Source of the DNA: Solirubrobacteraceae bacterium
GTDB taxonomy: Bacteria > Actinomycetota > Thermoleophilia > Solirubrobacterales > Solirubrobacteraceae
DNA length: 64,000 bases
Assembly (NCBI GenBank): GCA_023230855.1
Contig: JALNWQ010000020.1
Span: 1 to 64,000, forward strand
Reading direction: 5' to 3'
The notes beneath the pieces are model-generated. The model was given only the letters and a program-made list of their open reading frames with translations, searched no databases and was not told the DNA's origin. The position numbers and the translations under genes are program-made. Below, one piece after another: positions 52,298 through 59,841 of this stretch; position 1 is the first letter of the stretch, and every line of letters starts with the position of its first letter.

Positions 52298-53359
52298 TCA
52301 GACGAGGGCCAACGCCCCCTGCTTCGACGCCCCCGCGTCGTTACCGGGTGTCTCCCCCTCGAGCATCTGGAGGACCGCTTCAGCGAGGCGCTCGGCCAGG
52401 CGCGGCGGCACCGCGTTCCCCACCTGCTTCGCCACTGCCGTCATCGACTGGTCCTCGGGGAACGTGAACGAGTCCGGGAACGTCATGCAGCGCGCAGCCT
52501 CGCGGACCGTGATCGGCCGGTGCTCTTGCGGATGGAGGTAGCGGCCCTTCTCCGGCTTGTAGAACTCCGTGCGGATGGTGAAGGCCGGACGGTCCCACCA
52601 CAGCCGACCGAAGACGTCGGTAGACCCGGCCGGCTTGCGGAGCCAGCACGCCGGAGTGATGTCCGGCCGCCGAGCGGCGAGATCGAACCGTCCCTCCCCC
52701 TCACCGGGAATCGTCTTGTACCGCTCGATGCTCAACGGACGCGGGTTCCGCGGACGATGCCAGTTCTCCCCGTCGGGAACGAGCGGCAGGCCGACCACTG
52801 CATCCGCGAACGACTGCCAGCGAAGTAGCGGACCGCCCTCGGACTTCTGGTGGGTCACCTCCGGCCAGACCACCGGACCGACCCGGCTCCCGATGACGAT
52901 CGCGCGCCGCCGGCGCTGCGGGACGCCGAAGTCCGCTGCGTTGAGCACTTGACCCTCGACGTCATACCCGAGGCGAGTCGCAGCTGCACGGAACTCCAGG
53001 TACTCGGAGGACTTCAGGAGTTCAGGAACGTTCTCCATGACGAAGACACCTGGGGCCGATTGCTTCAACGCCCGCAGGTACTCCCGCCACAGCGAACGGC
53101 GCTCCATGCCGACCCCGCGCATGTTCAGCGGCGAGAACCCTTGGCATGGCGGGCCTCCGATCAGGACGTCCGCTTCGGGGAACTCGGCGACGTCCTCGAT
53201 CGGGATTGCCGCGACGTGATCGCCGAAGTTCGTCCGGTACGTCTCCGCGGCCGCCTTCTCGAACTCGACGGCGAAGATCGAGCGGAATCGGTCAGTGGCC
53301 TCGAACCCGAGCGTCATCCCCCCACAGCCCGCGAACAGGTCGACTACCCGGAACGTCAT
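52298..53359 (-). CDS. DNA cytosine-5 methyltransferase (cognate modification enzyme)
   Basis: 353 residues from ATG 53359. Motifs in order: I VVDLFAGCGGMTLGFEA (residues 5-21), IV GGPPCQGFSPLN with the catalytic Cys near 77, VI ENVPELL, VIII QRRRRAIVIGSR, a target-recognition region (about 195-290), and IX-X RPITVREAARCMTF then KQVGNAVPP. It methylates cytosine at position 5, most likely in the endonuclease's GCCGGC site. The converging stop codons of endonuclease and methyltransferase are immediately adjacent, and the Vsr gene is 10 bases upstream. Confidence 0.9.
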   Translation of the reverse strand: MTFRVVDLFAGCGGMTLGFEATDRFRSIFAVEFEKAAAETYRTNFGDHVAAIPIEDVAEFPEADVLIGGPPCQGFSPLNMRGVGMERRSLWREYLRALKQSAPGVFVMENVPELLKSSEYLEFRAAATRLGYDVEGQVLNAADFGVPQRRRRAIVIGSRVGPVVWPEVTHQKSEGGPLLRWQSFADAVVGLPLVPDGENWHRPRNPRPLSIERYKTIPGEGEGRFDLAARRPDITPACWLRKPAGSTDVFGRLWWDRPAFTIRTEFYKPEKGRYLHPQEHRPITVREAARCMTFPDSFTFPEDQSMTAVAKQVGNAVPPRLAERLAEAVLQMLEGETPGNDAGASKQGALALV

Positions 53360-53369
53360 GGCCCGGAAA

Positions 53370-53840
53370 CTATCGCCGGCCGCGGACGGATCTCGAACGT
53401 CCGTTCGCCGCCGTCCGACGCGCTCGCACCAAGCTGACGATCCGTGCAGCCGCCTCGTCCGGAGGCTCATGCTCCCAAACCCGCACGACCTCCCAGCCGG
53501 CCGCTCGGAGCTGCTGCGTCTGCAGGGAATCGCGGGCCCGGTTGCCCTCGATCTTCGTCCGCCAGAACGCCGCGTTCCTGCGGGGCCACGACGCGTGCTC
53601 CGGGCACCCGTGCCAGAAGCACCCGTCGACGAACACCGCAACGCGCGCCGGTCCAAAGACGATGTCGGGCCGAAGCGGACGCCCGGGTCCGACCCTCACC
53701 GGTGCGGCGACGCGGTACCGCAGGCCCGCTGCGTGGAGGCGCTTGCGCAACCGCAGCTCGGGGGACGTATCCCGCGCCCGGTTCGCCCGCATCGAGCGGA
53801 CCGTCGCCTCGCTAGGTCCGTCGCCGTGGCCACCGTCCAC
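53370..53840 (-). CDS. vsr: very short patch repair endonuclease, Vsr
   Basis: 156 residues. Family motifs: SMRANRARDTSPELRLRKRL, RPDIVFGPARVAVFVDGCFW with the metal Asp, HGCPEHASWPRRNAAFWRTK with Cys/His zinc ligands, RDSLQTQQLRAAGWEVVRVW and EHEP. Vsr nicks beside T:G mismatches arising from deaminated 5-methylcytosine, so it protects methylated sites from mutation. It is placed directly upstream of the methyltransferase, its functional partner. GTG start. Confidence 0.92.
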   Translation of the reverse strand: MDGGHGDGPSEATVRSMRANRARDTSPELRLRKRLHAAGLRYRVAAPVRVGPGRPLRPDIVFGPARVAVFVDGCFWHGCPEHASWPRRNAAFWRTKIEGNRARDSLQTQQLRAAGWEVVRVWEHEPPDEAAARIVSLVRARRTAANGRSRSVRGRR

Positions 53841-53870
53841 GAGACGATGGTGGCACGTAGAGCTCTGCGA

Positions 53871-54254
53871 TCACGCCGCCCGCATCCATCGGCTGAGCGC
53901 CAGGTGCCCGACCGCCGCGCTGCCCGCCAGCACGGCGGTGGCCGCCGCGCCCGACTTCGGCAGGTGCCGCGACGCGGCGACGGTGGCGGTCAGGTCGACG
54001 ATGTCGGCGAAGCTGCTGGTGCGCGCCCAGCGGTAGCCGCGCTGCGGATCGTCGGCGGTGTGCGCGACGGCCATGCCGACCAATGCGTCGCGGATGCCGA
54101 GCGCGCGGAGCAGCACGATCGCCGCCGGAGTGGTGCCGTCATCGCCGAGCCAGGTGCGCCCGACCCGCTCGGGGGCGACCATGAGGAGCGCCCCGATCCC
54201 GATACGGCCGGCACCGGCGATGCGGGCGGCGTTGACGGGCGTGAGGAGCGACAT
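53871..54254 (-). CDS. small membrane protein, DUF4267-like
   Basis: 127 residues with four hydrophobic segments: IAGAGRIGIGALLMVAP, AAIVLLRALGIRDALVGMAV, SFADIVDLTATVAASRH and AATAVLAGSAAVGHLALS. The pattern RALGIRDALVG is typical of small actinobacterial membrane proteins of the DUF4267 kind. It is unrelated to defence and probably a resident chromosomal gene between the restriction block and the S4 gene. Confidence 0.65.
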   Translation of the reverse strand: MSLLTPVNAARIAGAGRIGIGALLMVAPERVGRTWLGDDGTTPAAIVLLRALGIRDALVGMAVAHTADDPQRGYRWARTSSFADIVDLTATVAASRHLPKSGAAATAVLAGSAAVGHLALSRWMRAA

Positions 54255-54336
54255 GCGGCGACGCTATCGCGCGGGGCGACGGACGAACAACCCGCCGGCC
54301 GAAGGACCCTCCGGGCCGCATGGCAGGATGACCCCG

Positions 54337-54735
54337 ATGGCCGATCCGTCCGATCCGGTGCGCGTGGACCGCTGGCTCTGGGCCGCGCGGTTCTTCAAGA
54401 CCCGCCCGCTCGCGGTCGAGGCGATCGGAGCCGGCCACGTGCAGCGCGAGGGCGTGAACGTCAAGCCCTCTCGGCTCGTCGCGCCAGGCGACAACCTGAC
54501 GATCACCGTCGGCCAGCAGCGCTTCCACGTCGAGGTGCGCGCCACCGCCCAGCGTCGCGGTCCGGCGAGCGAGGCCCAGCGCCTGTACGCCGAGACCCCC
54601 GAGAGCAAGGCGGAGCGCGAGCGCCAGGCCGAGCTGCGACGCCTGAGCGCCCCGATCGGCGCCGACCTGGGCCGCAGGCCGACCAAGCGTGATCGCCGGC
54701 GGTTGGAGGAGGCGCGGCGGGTACCTCGAAACTGA
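54337..54735 (+). CDS. hslR: S4-domain RNA-binding protein, Hsp15 type
   Basis: 132 residues (ATG at 54328 is an alternative start). The S4 domain is clear: VRVDRWLWAARFFKTRPLAV, EAIGAGHVQREGVNVKPSRL, VAPGDNLTITVGQQRFHVEV. A basic tail follows (RRPTKRDRRRLEEARR). Hsp15 family members rescue 50S subunits carrying a broken-off nascent chain. It marks a return to chromosomal sequence between the two defence blocks. Confidence 0.9.
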   Translation: MADPSDPVRVDRWLWAARFFKTRPLAVEAIGAGHVQREGVNVKPSRLVAPGDNLTITVGQQRFHVEVRATAQRRGPASEAQRLYAETPESKAERERQAELRRLSAPIGADLGRRPTKRDRRRLEEARRVPRN

Positions 54736-54832
54736 GCCACGAGCGCTTGTGGTCATCACGTCGCTCGGGGCTGCGACGCGATATTCGCTCGCGGGAACGC
54801 GCCTTGCGGCGTCATACGTCGGCAGTCCCGGC

Positions 54833-57800
54833 TCAACCGTAATGCTCGATCTCGTCGACGGTGCGGCGCAGCTCCTCGGCCAACACACTTGGAAAGCTAC
54901 GCGCGAACAGCGTTACGAGTTCTCGCAAATACCAGAGCATCTCGTCCCGCTCGATACCCATCCGGTCCCACGTCGCGGACCCATACCGCCGCAGGTCACG
55001 AAGTAGCGCCCTTGCGTTGTCGAGCTTTTCGGCAAGCGCGACACGGCGCACGGAAGTCGAGCCAGCTTCGATGAGCCTCAGATGCTCCGACTTCCTGGCC
55101 CGGAAGTCGACGAATTCGACGGGGTCTGTGCAGCCGATCACGACGCTGGCGACGGCATCCCCAAACTGTCGCCGGATCGCTTCGGCGGTGTCAGGCAGGC
55201 CATCCTCGACGGCGTCGTGAAGCAGCGCGGCGATGGCCTCGTTCTCCGTGCCCCCGTCCTCCAGAACGAGGGCTGCGGTGGCCAGCAGGTGCCCTAGGTA
55301 CGGAATGGCCGTACCTCGGCGTGTCCTACCTTGATGTTGGAGCTTCGCGTAAACCAGCGCCTCCGTGAACGAGCCGCCGATCAAAGTCGAATCGACAGGA
55401 CGCTTCGAGCGGTCCCGGACTACGACGCGCCCCCCGACCGGCATGGCGGACGGAGTGTCGTCAACGAGCCCAACCGCTCCTCGCGCAGACCAGCCAACAA
55501 GGTCACCGTTGCCCACGGACTCGGTGACGCGCTTGCATCGCAGGCCATGCAACGCGGTGATAAGAGCCTCGACCGCCGCCCTCTTCGCCTCTGCGGCGTC
55601 GCCTGACGCCACCACCGATCCGACTTCGACGTCAACCGACCCGACATCGAACTCGCGCACGCCGCCCCCGCTGTCAGCTGCCGGTACAACCGATGCGTAT
55701 TCGTCCTGACCGGCCGCATCCGGCAGCTCCAGCGATCCGTCCGACGCCGACGTCGGCGTCGTTGCTTGTTCACCTGCCTTAGTGGACGTGCTGGCGACGA
55801 CTGGCGCAGGCGACGGGTCGAGGTCCGGTTCCAGGTCGAGGTCGAGATCTAGGTCAAGGTCGAAGTCACCAGCTTCGGCAGACTCGTCGGCTTCCGTCAC
55901 GCCGCCCGTTTGCCGTGCGTCGCTTCCGGACGCGTCCGCGGTGCCGTCGCCATACCCCTCCACGACCGGGTCGCCACCGGGCAGCGGTGCCGGCAACGCC
56001 TGGGCGTGCACGACGATGATCTGCTGGGTGGCTCGCGACAATGCGATGTATAGCTCTCGCCAGCCAGCCGACGAATCGGTGACGATCCGCCGCGGTTCCA
56101 CGAGAACGACCCGATCGAACTCGAGACCCTTAGCCTCGGCACCCGACAGCAGCGTCACCCGCTTCTCTAGCTGATCCGTCGAGATGTCTCCGACGGAGAC
56201 GCCGGTGGCCGCGAGCGCACCGCGCACAGCGACGAGCAATGATTGCGGGACGATGACGCCGACCGAGCGGTCATCGACAACGAGAGTACCGACTTCCGCG
56301 GCCACCGCGTCCGCAAGATCGAGTTCGTGCACTTGACGGAAGCGCGGCTCGATGGGTGTCTCCCGGACCGGCTCGGTTGGCGACAGCCCAGGGGCGATCA
56401 CAGGCAGGACCGCGTTGGCGAGCTCCATGACGGCGCGCGGCACGCGGTAGCCGATCGTCAGTCGCCCAAGGCGGACCCCGCGGTCCTGTGGCAGATGTGT
56501 GGTGATCTCGTCCCAATCCCGGTAGCTCGTAGGACCGGTCGCCTGAGCGATGTCACCCACGAGCGTCAGGTCCCCGTTGCTCGACCGCCTTGCGATCATC
56601 CGCAACTGCATCGGCGTCAGGTCCTGAGCTTCGTCTACGATCACGTATCCGTACGAATTGACACCGCCCTGCAGCCGAGCGTGGACCTCGTCGATGAGGG
56701 GCAAGTCATCACGTGTCCACGGGTGTCCACCGACCGTCCTGACGCCCCGTCGAACCAGCTGGGATACCTCGGTCTCACTGAGAATCCCTGCCGAAGCAGC
56801 TTGCAGCCTCGACTCCGTCGTCAGCACTTCGTGCACGATCTGGGCCGCCGAGGTGGCCGGCCACATACGTTCGAGGAAGTTGTTCCACGGCCGGTCCGTA
56901 CTGAGCGACCGCCGGAGCCCAGCCACATCGACGCTCCGCCGACGGAAGTTTCTTGCGAAGCGGGCTTGCAGAAGCCTCTCGACCTCGCTCCGCATCGCTT
57001 CGATGAACTGACGCCGGCCCTCGGCATAAGGGCGGTTCCGGGCGACCTCACGCTCAAGTACCGCGTCCGCGGCCTCAGCCGTGACCCTGATGGTGACCCC
57101 CTGAGCGGTGACCATGTGCGAACCATCCGCTGGCCGAGTTCGCGCCGTCACGGCCCTGGCGAGGACCTCGGCCATCCGAGCGTCGCCCTTCAACGCGGCG
57201 ACGGCCGGCTCGTCGTATCCGCGACCTTGAGCGTCTCCGGTCTCCGGCAGTCGATCGATCGCGATCTGATCGACCGAATCCTCTCCGAGCCCAGGTACGA
57301 CATCAGCGATGTAGGCCATGAACGCAGCGTTCGGTCCGACAACGAGCACCCGCCCGAGATCCTCGTGGTTCCTCACGAGGTATACGGCTCTGTGGAGCGC
57401 GACCGCCGTCTTGCCCGTGCCGGGGCCTCCCTGCACGACGAGCACGCCTTCGCGAGGCTCCTCGATCAAGCGATACTGGTCGGCGACGATCGTGGCGACC
57501 ATCGCCTGCATCCGGGGCTCGCGAGCGCGCTCGAGCTCTGCTGCCACGCGATCCAGTGCGTCCCGTCGGGCAGTGGGCGTTCCCGTTGCCGCGTCAGCCG
57601 CTTCGCCGAAGACCTCATCGTCGATGCCCAGCAATTGTCGACCGACGACTTCAAAGGTGCGACGTCGCAGGAGGTCATGAGGGTCCTGCTCGTCCGCGGT
57701 GTAGAACGCCTTCGCAACGGGCCGGGTGAAGTCCACCACGAGTACCGAGGCGTCGCTCGGGTCTTGCACCGTGCACGGGCCGATGTAGACCGTCTTCTTC

Positions 57801-58036
57801 CGGCGCTTCTCGAAGTCAAGGCGCCCAAAAATAAGACGCTGATCGTCGACGGCTTCCAGTCTGGACAGCGCATCCATGGCGTTGTTCCGGAGTGCCCTTT
57901 GCGCTGCTTGGTCGCCGCCGCCGTTCTGCCGTCCCTCGACGATGCCGCGAAGGTCTGCAAGCTTCGCGTCGTGCGCGTCGCAAGCGTTCTCCAAATACCG
58001 CTGCTCGGTTGCATGGTCGGGATGAGGACTGAGCAT
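54833..58036 (-). CDS. HelD-type SF1 helicase fused to a RelA/SpoT-like HD domain
   Basis: 1067 residues. Residues 1-720 follow HelD, the RNA polymerase recycling factor: N-terminal coiled region (EQRYLENACDAHDAKLADLR), KTVYIGPCTVQDPSDASVLV with VDFTRPVAKAFY just after, Walker A GGPGTGKTAVALHRA (203-210), DEAQD at 468-472, TIGYRVPRAVMELANAVL and AKGLEFDRVVLVEP. An acidic linker with a DLDLDLDLDLEPDLD repeat follows. Residues 890-1040 match the (p)ppGpp-hydrolase HD fold: YLGH (His917), LLHDAVED (His940-Asp941) and EKLDNARAL (Asp1006). No synthetase domain. Last gene of the drmAB operon, 104 bases after the NERD gene. Confidence 0.85.
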   Translation of the reverse strand: MLSPHPDHATEQRYLENACDAHDAKLADLRGIVEGRQNGGGDQAAQRALRNNAMDALSRLEAVDDQRLIFGRLDFEKRRKKTVYIGPCTVQDPSDASVLVVDFTRPVAKAFYTADEQDPHDLLRRRTFEVVGRQLLGIDDEVFGEAADAATGTPTARRDALDRVAAELERAREPRMQAMVATIVADQYRLIEEPREGVLVVQGGPGTGKTAVALHRAVYLVRNHEDLGRVLVVGPNAAFMAYIADVVPGLGEDSVDQIAIDRLPETGDAQGRGYDEPAVAALKGDARMAEVLARAVTARTRPADGSHMVTAQGVTIRVTAEAADAVLEREVARNRPYAEGRRQFIEAMRSEVERLLQARFARNFRRRSVDVAGLRRSLSTDRPWNNFLERMWPATSAAQIVHEVLTTESRLQAASAGILSETEVSQLVRRGVRTVGGHPWTRDDLPLIDEVHARLQGGVNSYGYVIVDEAQDLTPMQLRMIARRSSNGDLTLVGDIAQATGPTSYRDWDEITTHLPQDRGVRLGRLTIGYRVPRAVMELANAVLPVIAPGLSPTEPVRETPIEPRFRQVHELDLADAVAAEVGTLVVDDRSVGVIVPQSLLVAVRGALAATGVSVGDISTDQLEKRVTLLSGAEAKGLEFDRVVLVEPRRIVTDSSAGWRELYIALSRATQQIIVVHAQALPAPLPGGDPVVEGYGDGTADASGSDARQTGGVTEADESAEAGDFDLDLDLDLDLEPDLDPSPAPVVASTSTKAGEQATTPTSASDGSLELPDAAGQDEYASVVPAADSGGGVREFDVGSVDVEVGSVVASGDAAEAKRAAVEALITALHGLRCKRVTESVGNGDLVGWSARGAVGLVDDTPSAMPVGGRVVVRDRSKRPVDSTLIGGSFTEALVYAKLQHQGRTRRGTAIPYLGHLLATAALVLEDGGTENEAIAALLHDAVEDGLPDTAEAIRRQFGDAVASVVIGCTDPVEFVDFRARKSEHLRLIEAGSTSVRRVALAEKLDNARALLRDLRRYGSATWDRMGIERDEMLWYLRELVTLFARSFPSVLAEELRRTVDEIEHYG
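55815..55872 (-). repeat. hexanucleotide microsatellite in the helicase-HD linker
   Basis: About six degenerate AGGTCG-type hexamers encode the alternating Asp-Leu run between the helicase and HD domains. Length change by slippage would lengthen or shorten the linker in frame. Confidence 0.5.
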
Positions 58037-58140
58037 GGTGTCTTCTCGGCTCCTACGCTATGGCGGGCTCAGGTGCCCACAGGCTCTCCACCTCATGGGC
58101 ACCGGCAAGTACCGGCACCGACATCGCGCGCTGTCGTACC

Positions 58141-59838
58141 TCAACCACGTGCGTCCCTCTGGCGGTGGCGAACGAACTCGACGCTTCGATGCGCGAAGTC
58201 GTCGCGAGCCCGTTCGTCTAGGACGACGGCGAGCAGAGCCCGCGGGCGCGAACAGGAGACGTAGAGCGCGCGCAGCGTGTCGCGCTCCGAGATTTCTTGG
58301 ACTCCGACGACAACGGCGGCGAGCGTCTCGAGACCCTTGAACGAAGCGGCGGTCTCGATACGCAGGTTCGGTTCTCTGGGGTCGCCGACCGGCGCGATCG
58401 CAGGCCCGTCGTGCGGCCACCGCCGTACGAGACGCTCGACAGTCGCCACGTCTCTCGCGAGCACGACGATGTCCTCGAGACGGATGCCCCGCTTACGCCA
58501 TGTCTCGACGATGGTGGCTGCCGCCGCTGCCTCGTCCTTACGATCGAGCACGAACCGCAACACGACGTCCGGCCCGCTACGGGCGACCGCTTCGTCAGGC
58601 TCAACAGCCGCGAGAAGCGCGGTCGTCTCGCTGATCTCAGGCGTGTTCCGACAGTTCTCGAATAGCTGAAACTGCGTGGTCGCCGCTCCCGCGAGTCGAT
58701 CGAACTGCATCCTGTCGACCGCCTCGAACAGGTTCTGCTTGTGATCGAGGAAAACGCGCCAACGCCCGTTGCCGAGTCCGTCTTCAAGCAACAGGTCGAG
58801 CACATCCAGCGCCGCCTCAAACATCAGGTCCTGTGCTTCATCAAGCACAAGGGCCCCGTAGGCACCGACACGGTCAAGTTCGAGCACCGCCTCCTGTGCC
58901 TGCTCCGGCAGGAAGACGCCCAGCACGTCCGCGTCGTCTGCATCCGGAATGAGGCGGCGCCGTCCAGCCGTATCCACTAGCTCGTCGAGGACTTCCCGAT
59001 ACGAACGCACGTCGACCAGCTCGCTATCGACGCGGTGTTGGATGTACTCGGCGAGCGCGTGAGAGCGGCAGCAGAGGAGGACGCGCAGGCCGGAGCGTGC
59101 AAAGCGCTCGGCCTCCTCCACCGCAAGCAGGGTCTTGCCGGTGCCGGCTCCACCTCGCACCAGCGCTCGTCGCTGCTCCTGCATCCCGCGGAGGACTCGG
59201 CTCTGAGACCGCGTCAACCGGACAAGCTCGGCATCGACCTCGGCAACCCTCGCCCGCAGGGTCGGAACAAGGTCGAAAGACGGCGCGAGGAAGCGCGCAA
59301 CCGCCGCCCGCTCGGCGCGTGAAAGCTCGTCATGACCGCGGTCGTGGAACGCAAGCCAGTGCGCGGCGACTCGTTCGATGTACCGTCGCATCGGCCGGTC
59401 GAGATCGTCATCGTCGTAGACAAGCTCCGGATCGATCCCGGCACCACGAGCGCGGAACCGCACGTCGGGCAGGACCACCCCGTGGCCCACGACGGCGCGG
59501 CGGACCGGAGGCACAGCGTCGACGAGTTCCCCGTGGAGGGCCGCTGCCCCTCCACCGGCTTGCTGGAACGGACTCTCCTTCAACCGCTTACCGTTGGTCG
59601 ACCAGACGCCTGCGTCAGCGGTCACCTGTCCGCCCTTGACCTCGAGGCAAAGAACACCGAACGGGCCCACGACGACGAAGTCGAGCTCGGCCCAGGGCTT
59701 CGAGCGATGTGATGCGAGGCCGACCGAGTGAACGGCGATCCAGTCATCAGGAGTCTCGTCCCGCAGTCGGCGATAGACGAGCGCCTCTGCAGCGCTGCCG
59801 TTCCTGTCGGACCAGGCGTCCGGGTACATTCGGGCCAC
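58141..59838 (-). CDS. NERD-domain nuclease fused to an SF1 helicase
   Basis: 565 residues from a GTG (ATG 59829 is an alternative). The NERD nuclease domain covers residues 12-110: GSAAEALVYRRL, WAELDFVVVGPFGVLCLEVK with the Asp-Glu-x-Lys active-site pattern (Asp53, Glu66, Lys68). The SF1 motor follows: LVRGGAGTGKTLLAVEEAER (Walker A 229-236), LVLDEAQDLMF (333-337), FENCRNTPEISET and a late ASFKGLETLAAVVVGV. Nuclease-helicase fusions of this kind, such as the Nhi protein, degrade invading DNA. It directly follows drmB with three bases between. Confidence 0.87.
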   Translation of the reverse strand: MARMYPDAWSDRNGSAAEALVYRRLRDETPDDWIAVHSVGLASHRSKPWAELDFVVVGPFGVLCLEVKGGQVTADAGVWSTNGKRLKESPFQQAGGGAAALHGELVDAVPPVRRAVVGHGVVLPDVRFRARGAGIDPELVYDDDDLDRPMRRYIERVAAHWLAFHDRGHDELSRAERAAVARFLAPSFDLVPTLRARVAEVDAELVRLTRSQSRVLRGMQEQRRALVRGGAGTGKTLLAVEEAERFARSGLRVLLCCRSHALAEYIQHRVDSELVDVRSYREVLDELVDTAGRRRLIPDADDADVLGVFLPEQAQEAVLELDRVGAYGALVLDEAQDLMFEAALDVLDLLLEDGLGNGRWRVFLDHKQNLFEAVDRMQFDRLAGAATTQFQLFENCRNTPEISETTALLAAVEPDEAVARSGPDVVLRFVLDRKDEAAAAATIVETWRKRGIRLEDIVVLARDVATVERLVRRWPHDGPAIAPVGDPREPNLRIETAASFKGLETLAAVVVGVQEISERDTLRALYVSCSRPRALLAVVLDERARDDFAHRSVEFVRHRQRDARG

Positions 59839-59841
59839 GGA

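Noticed and set aside
52298..53359. The cytosine methyltransferase as the DISARM drmMII gene
   Set aside because: It is paired with the NaeI-type endonuclease and Vsr, and is separated from drmAB by two chromosomal genes and the S4 gene.
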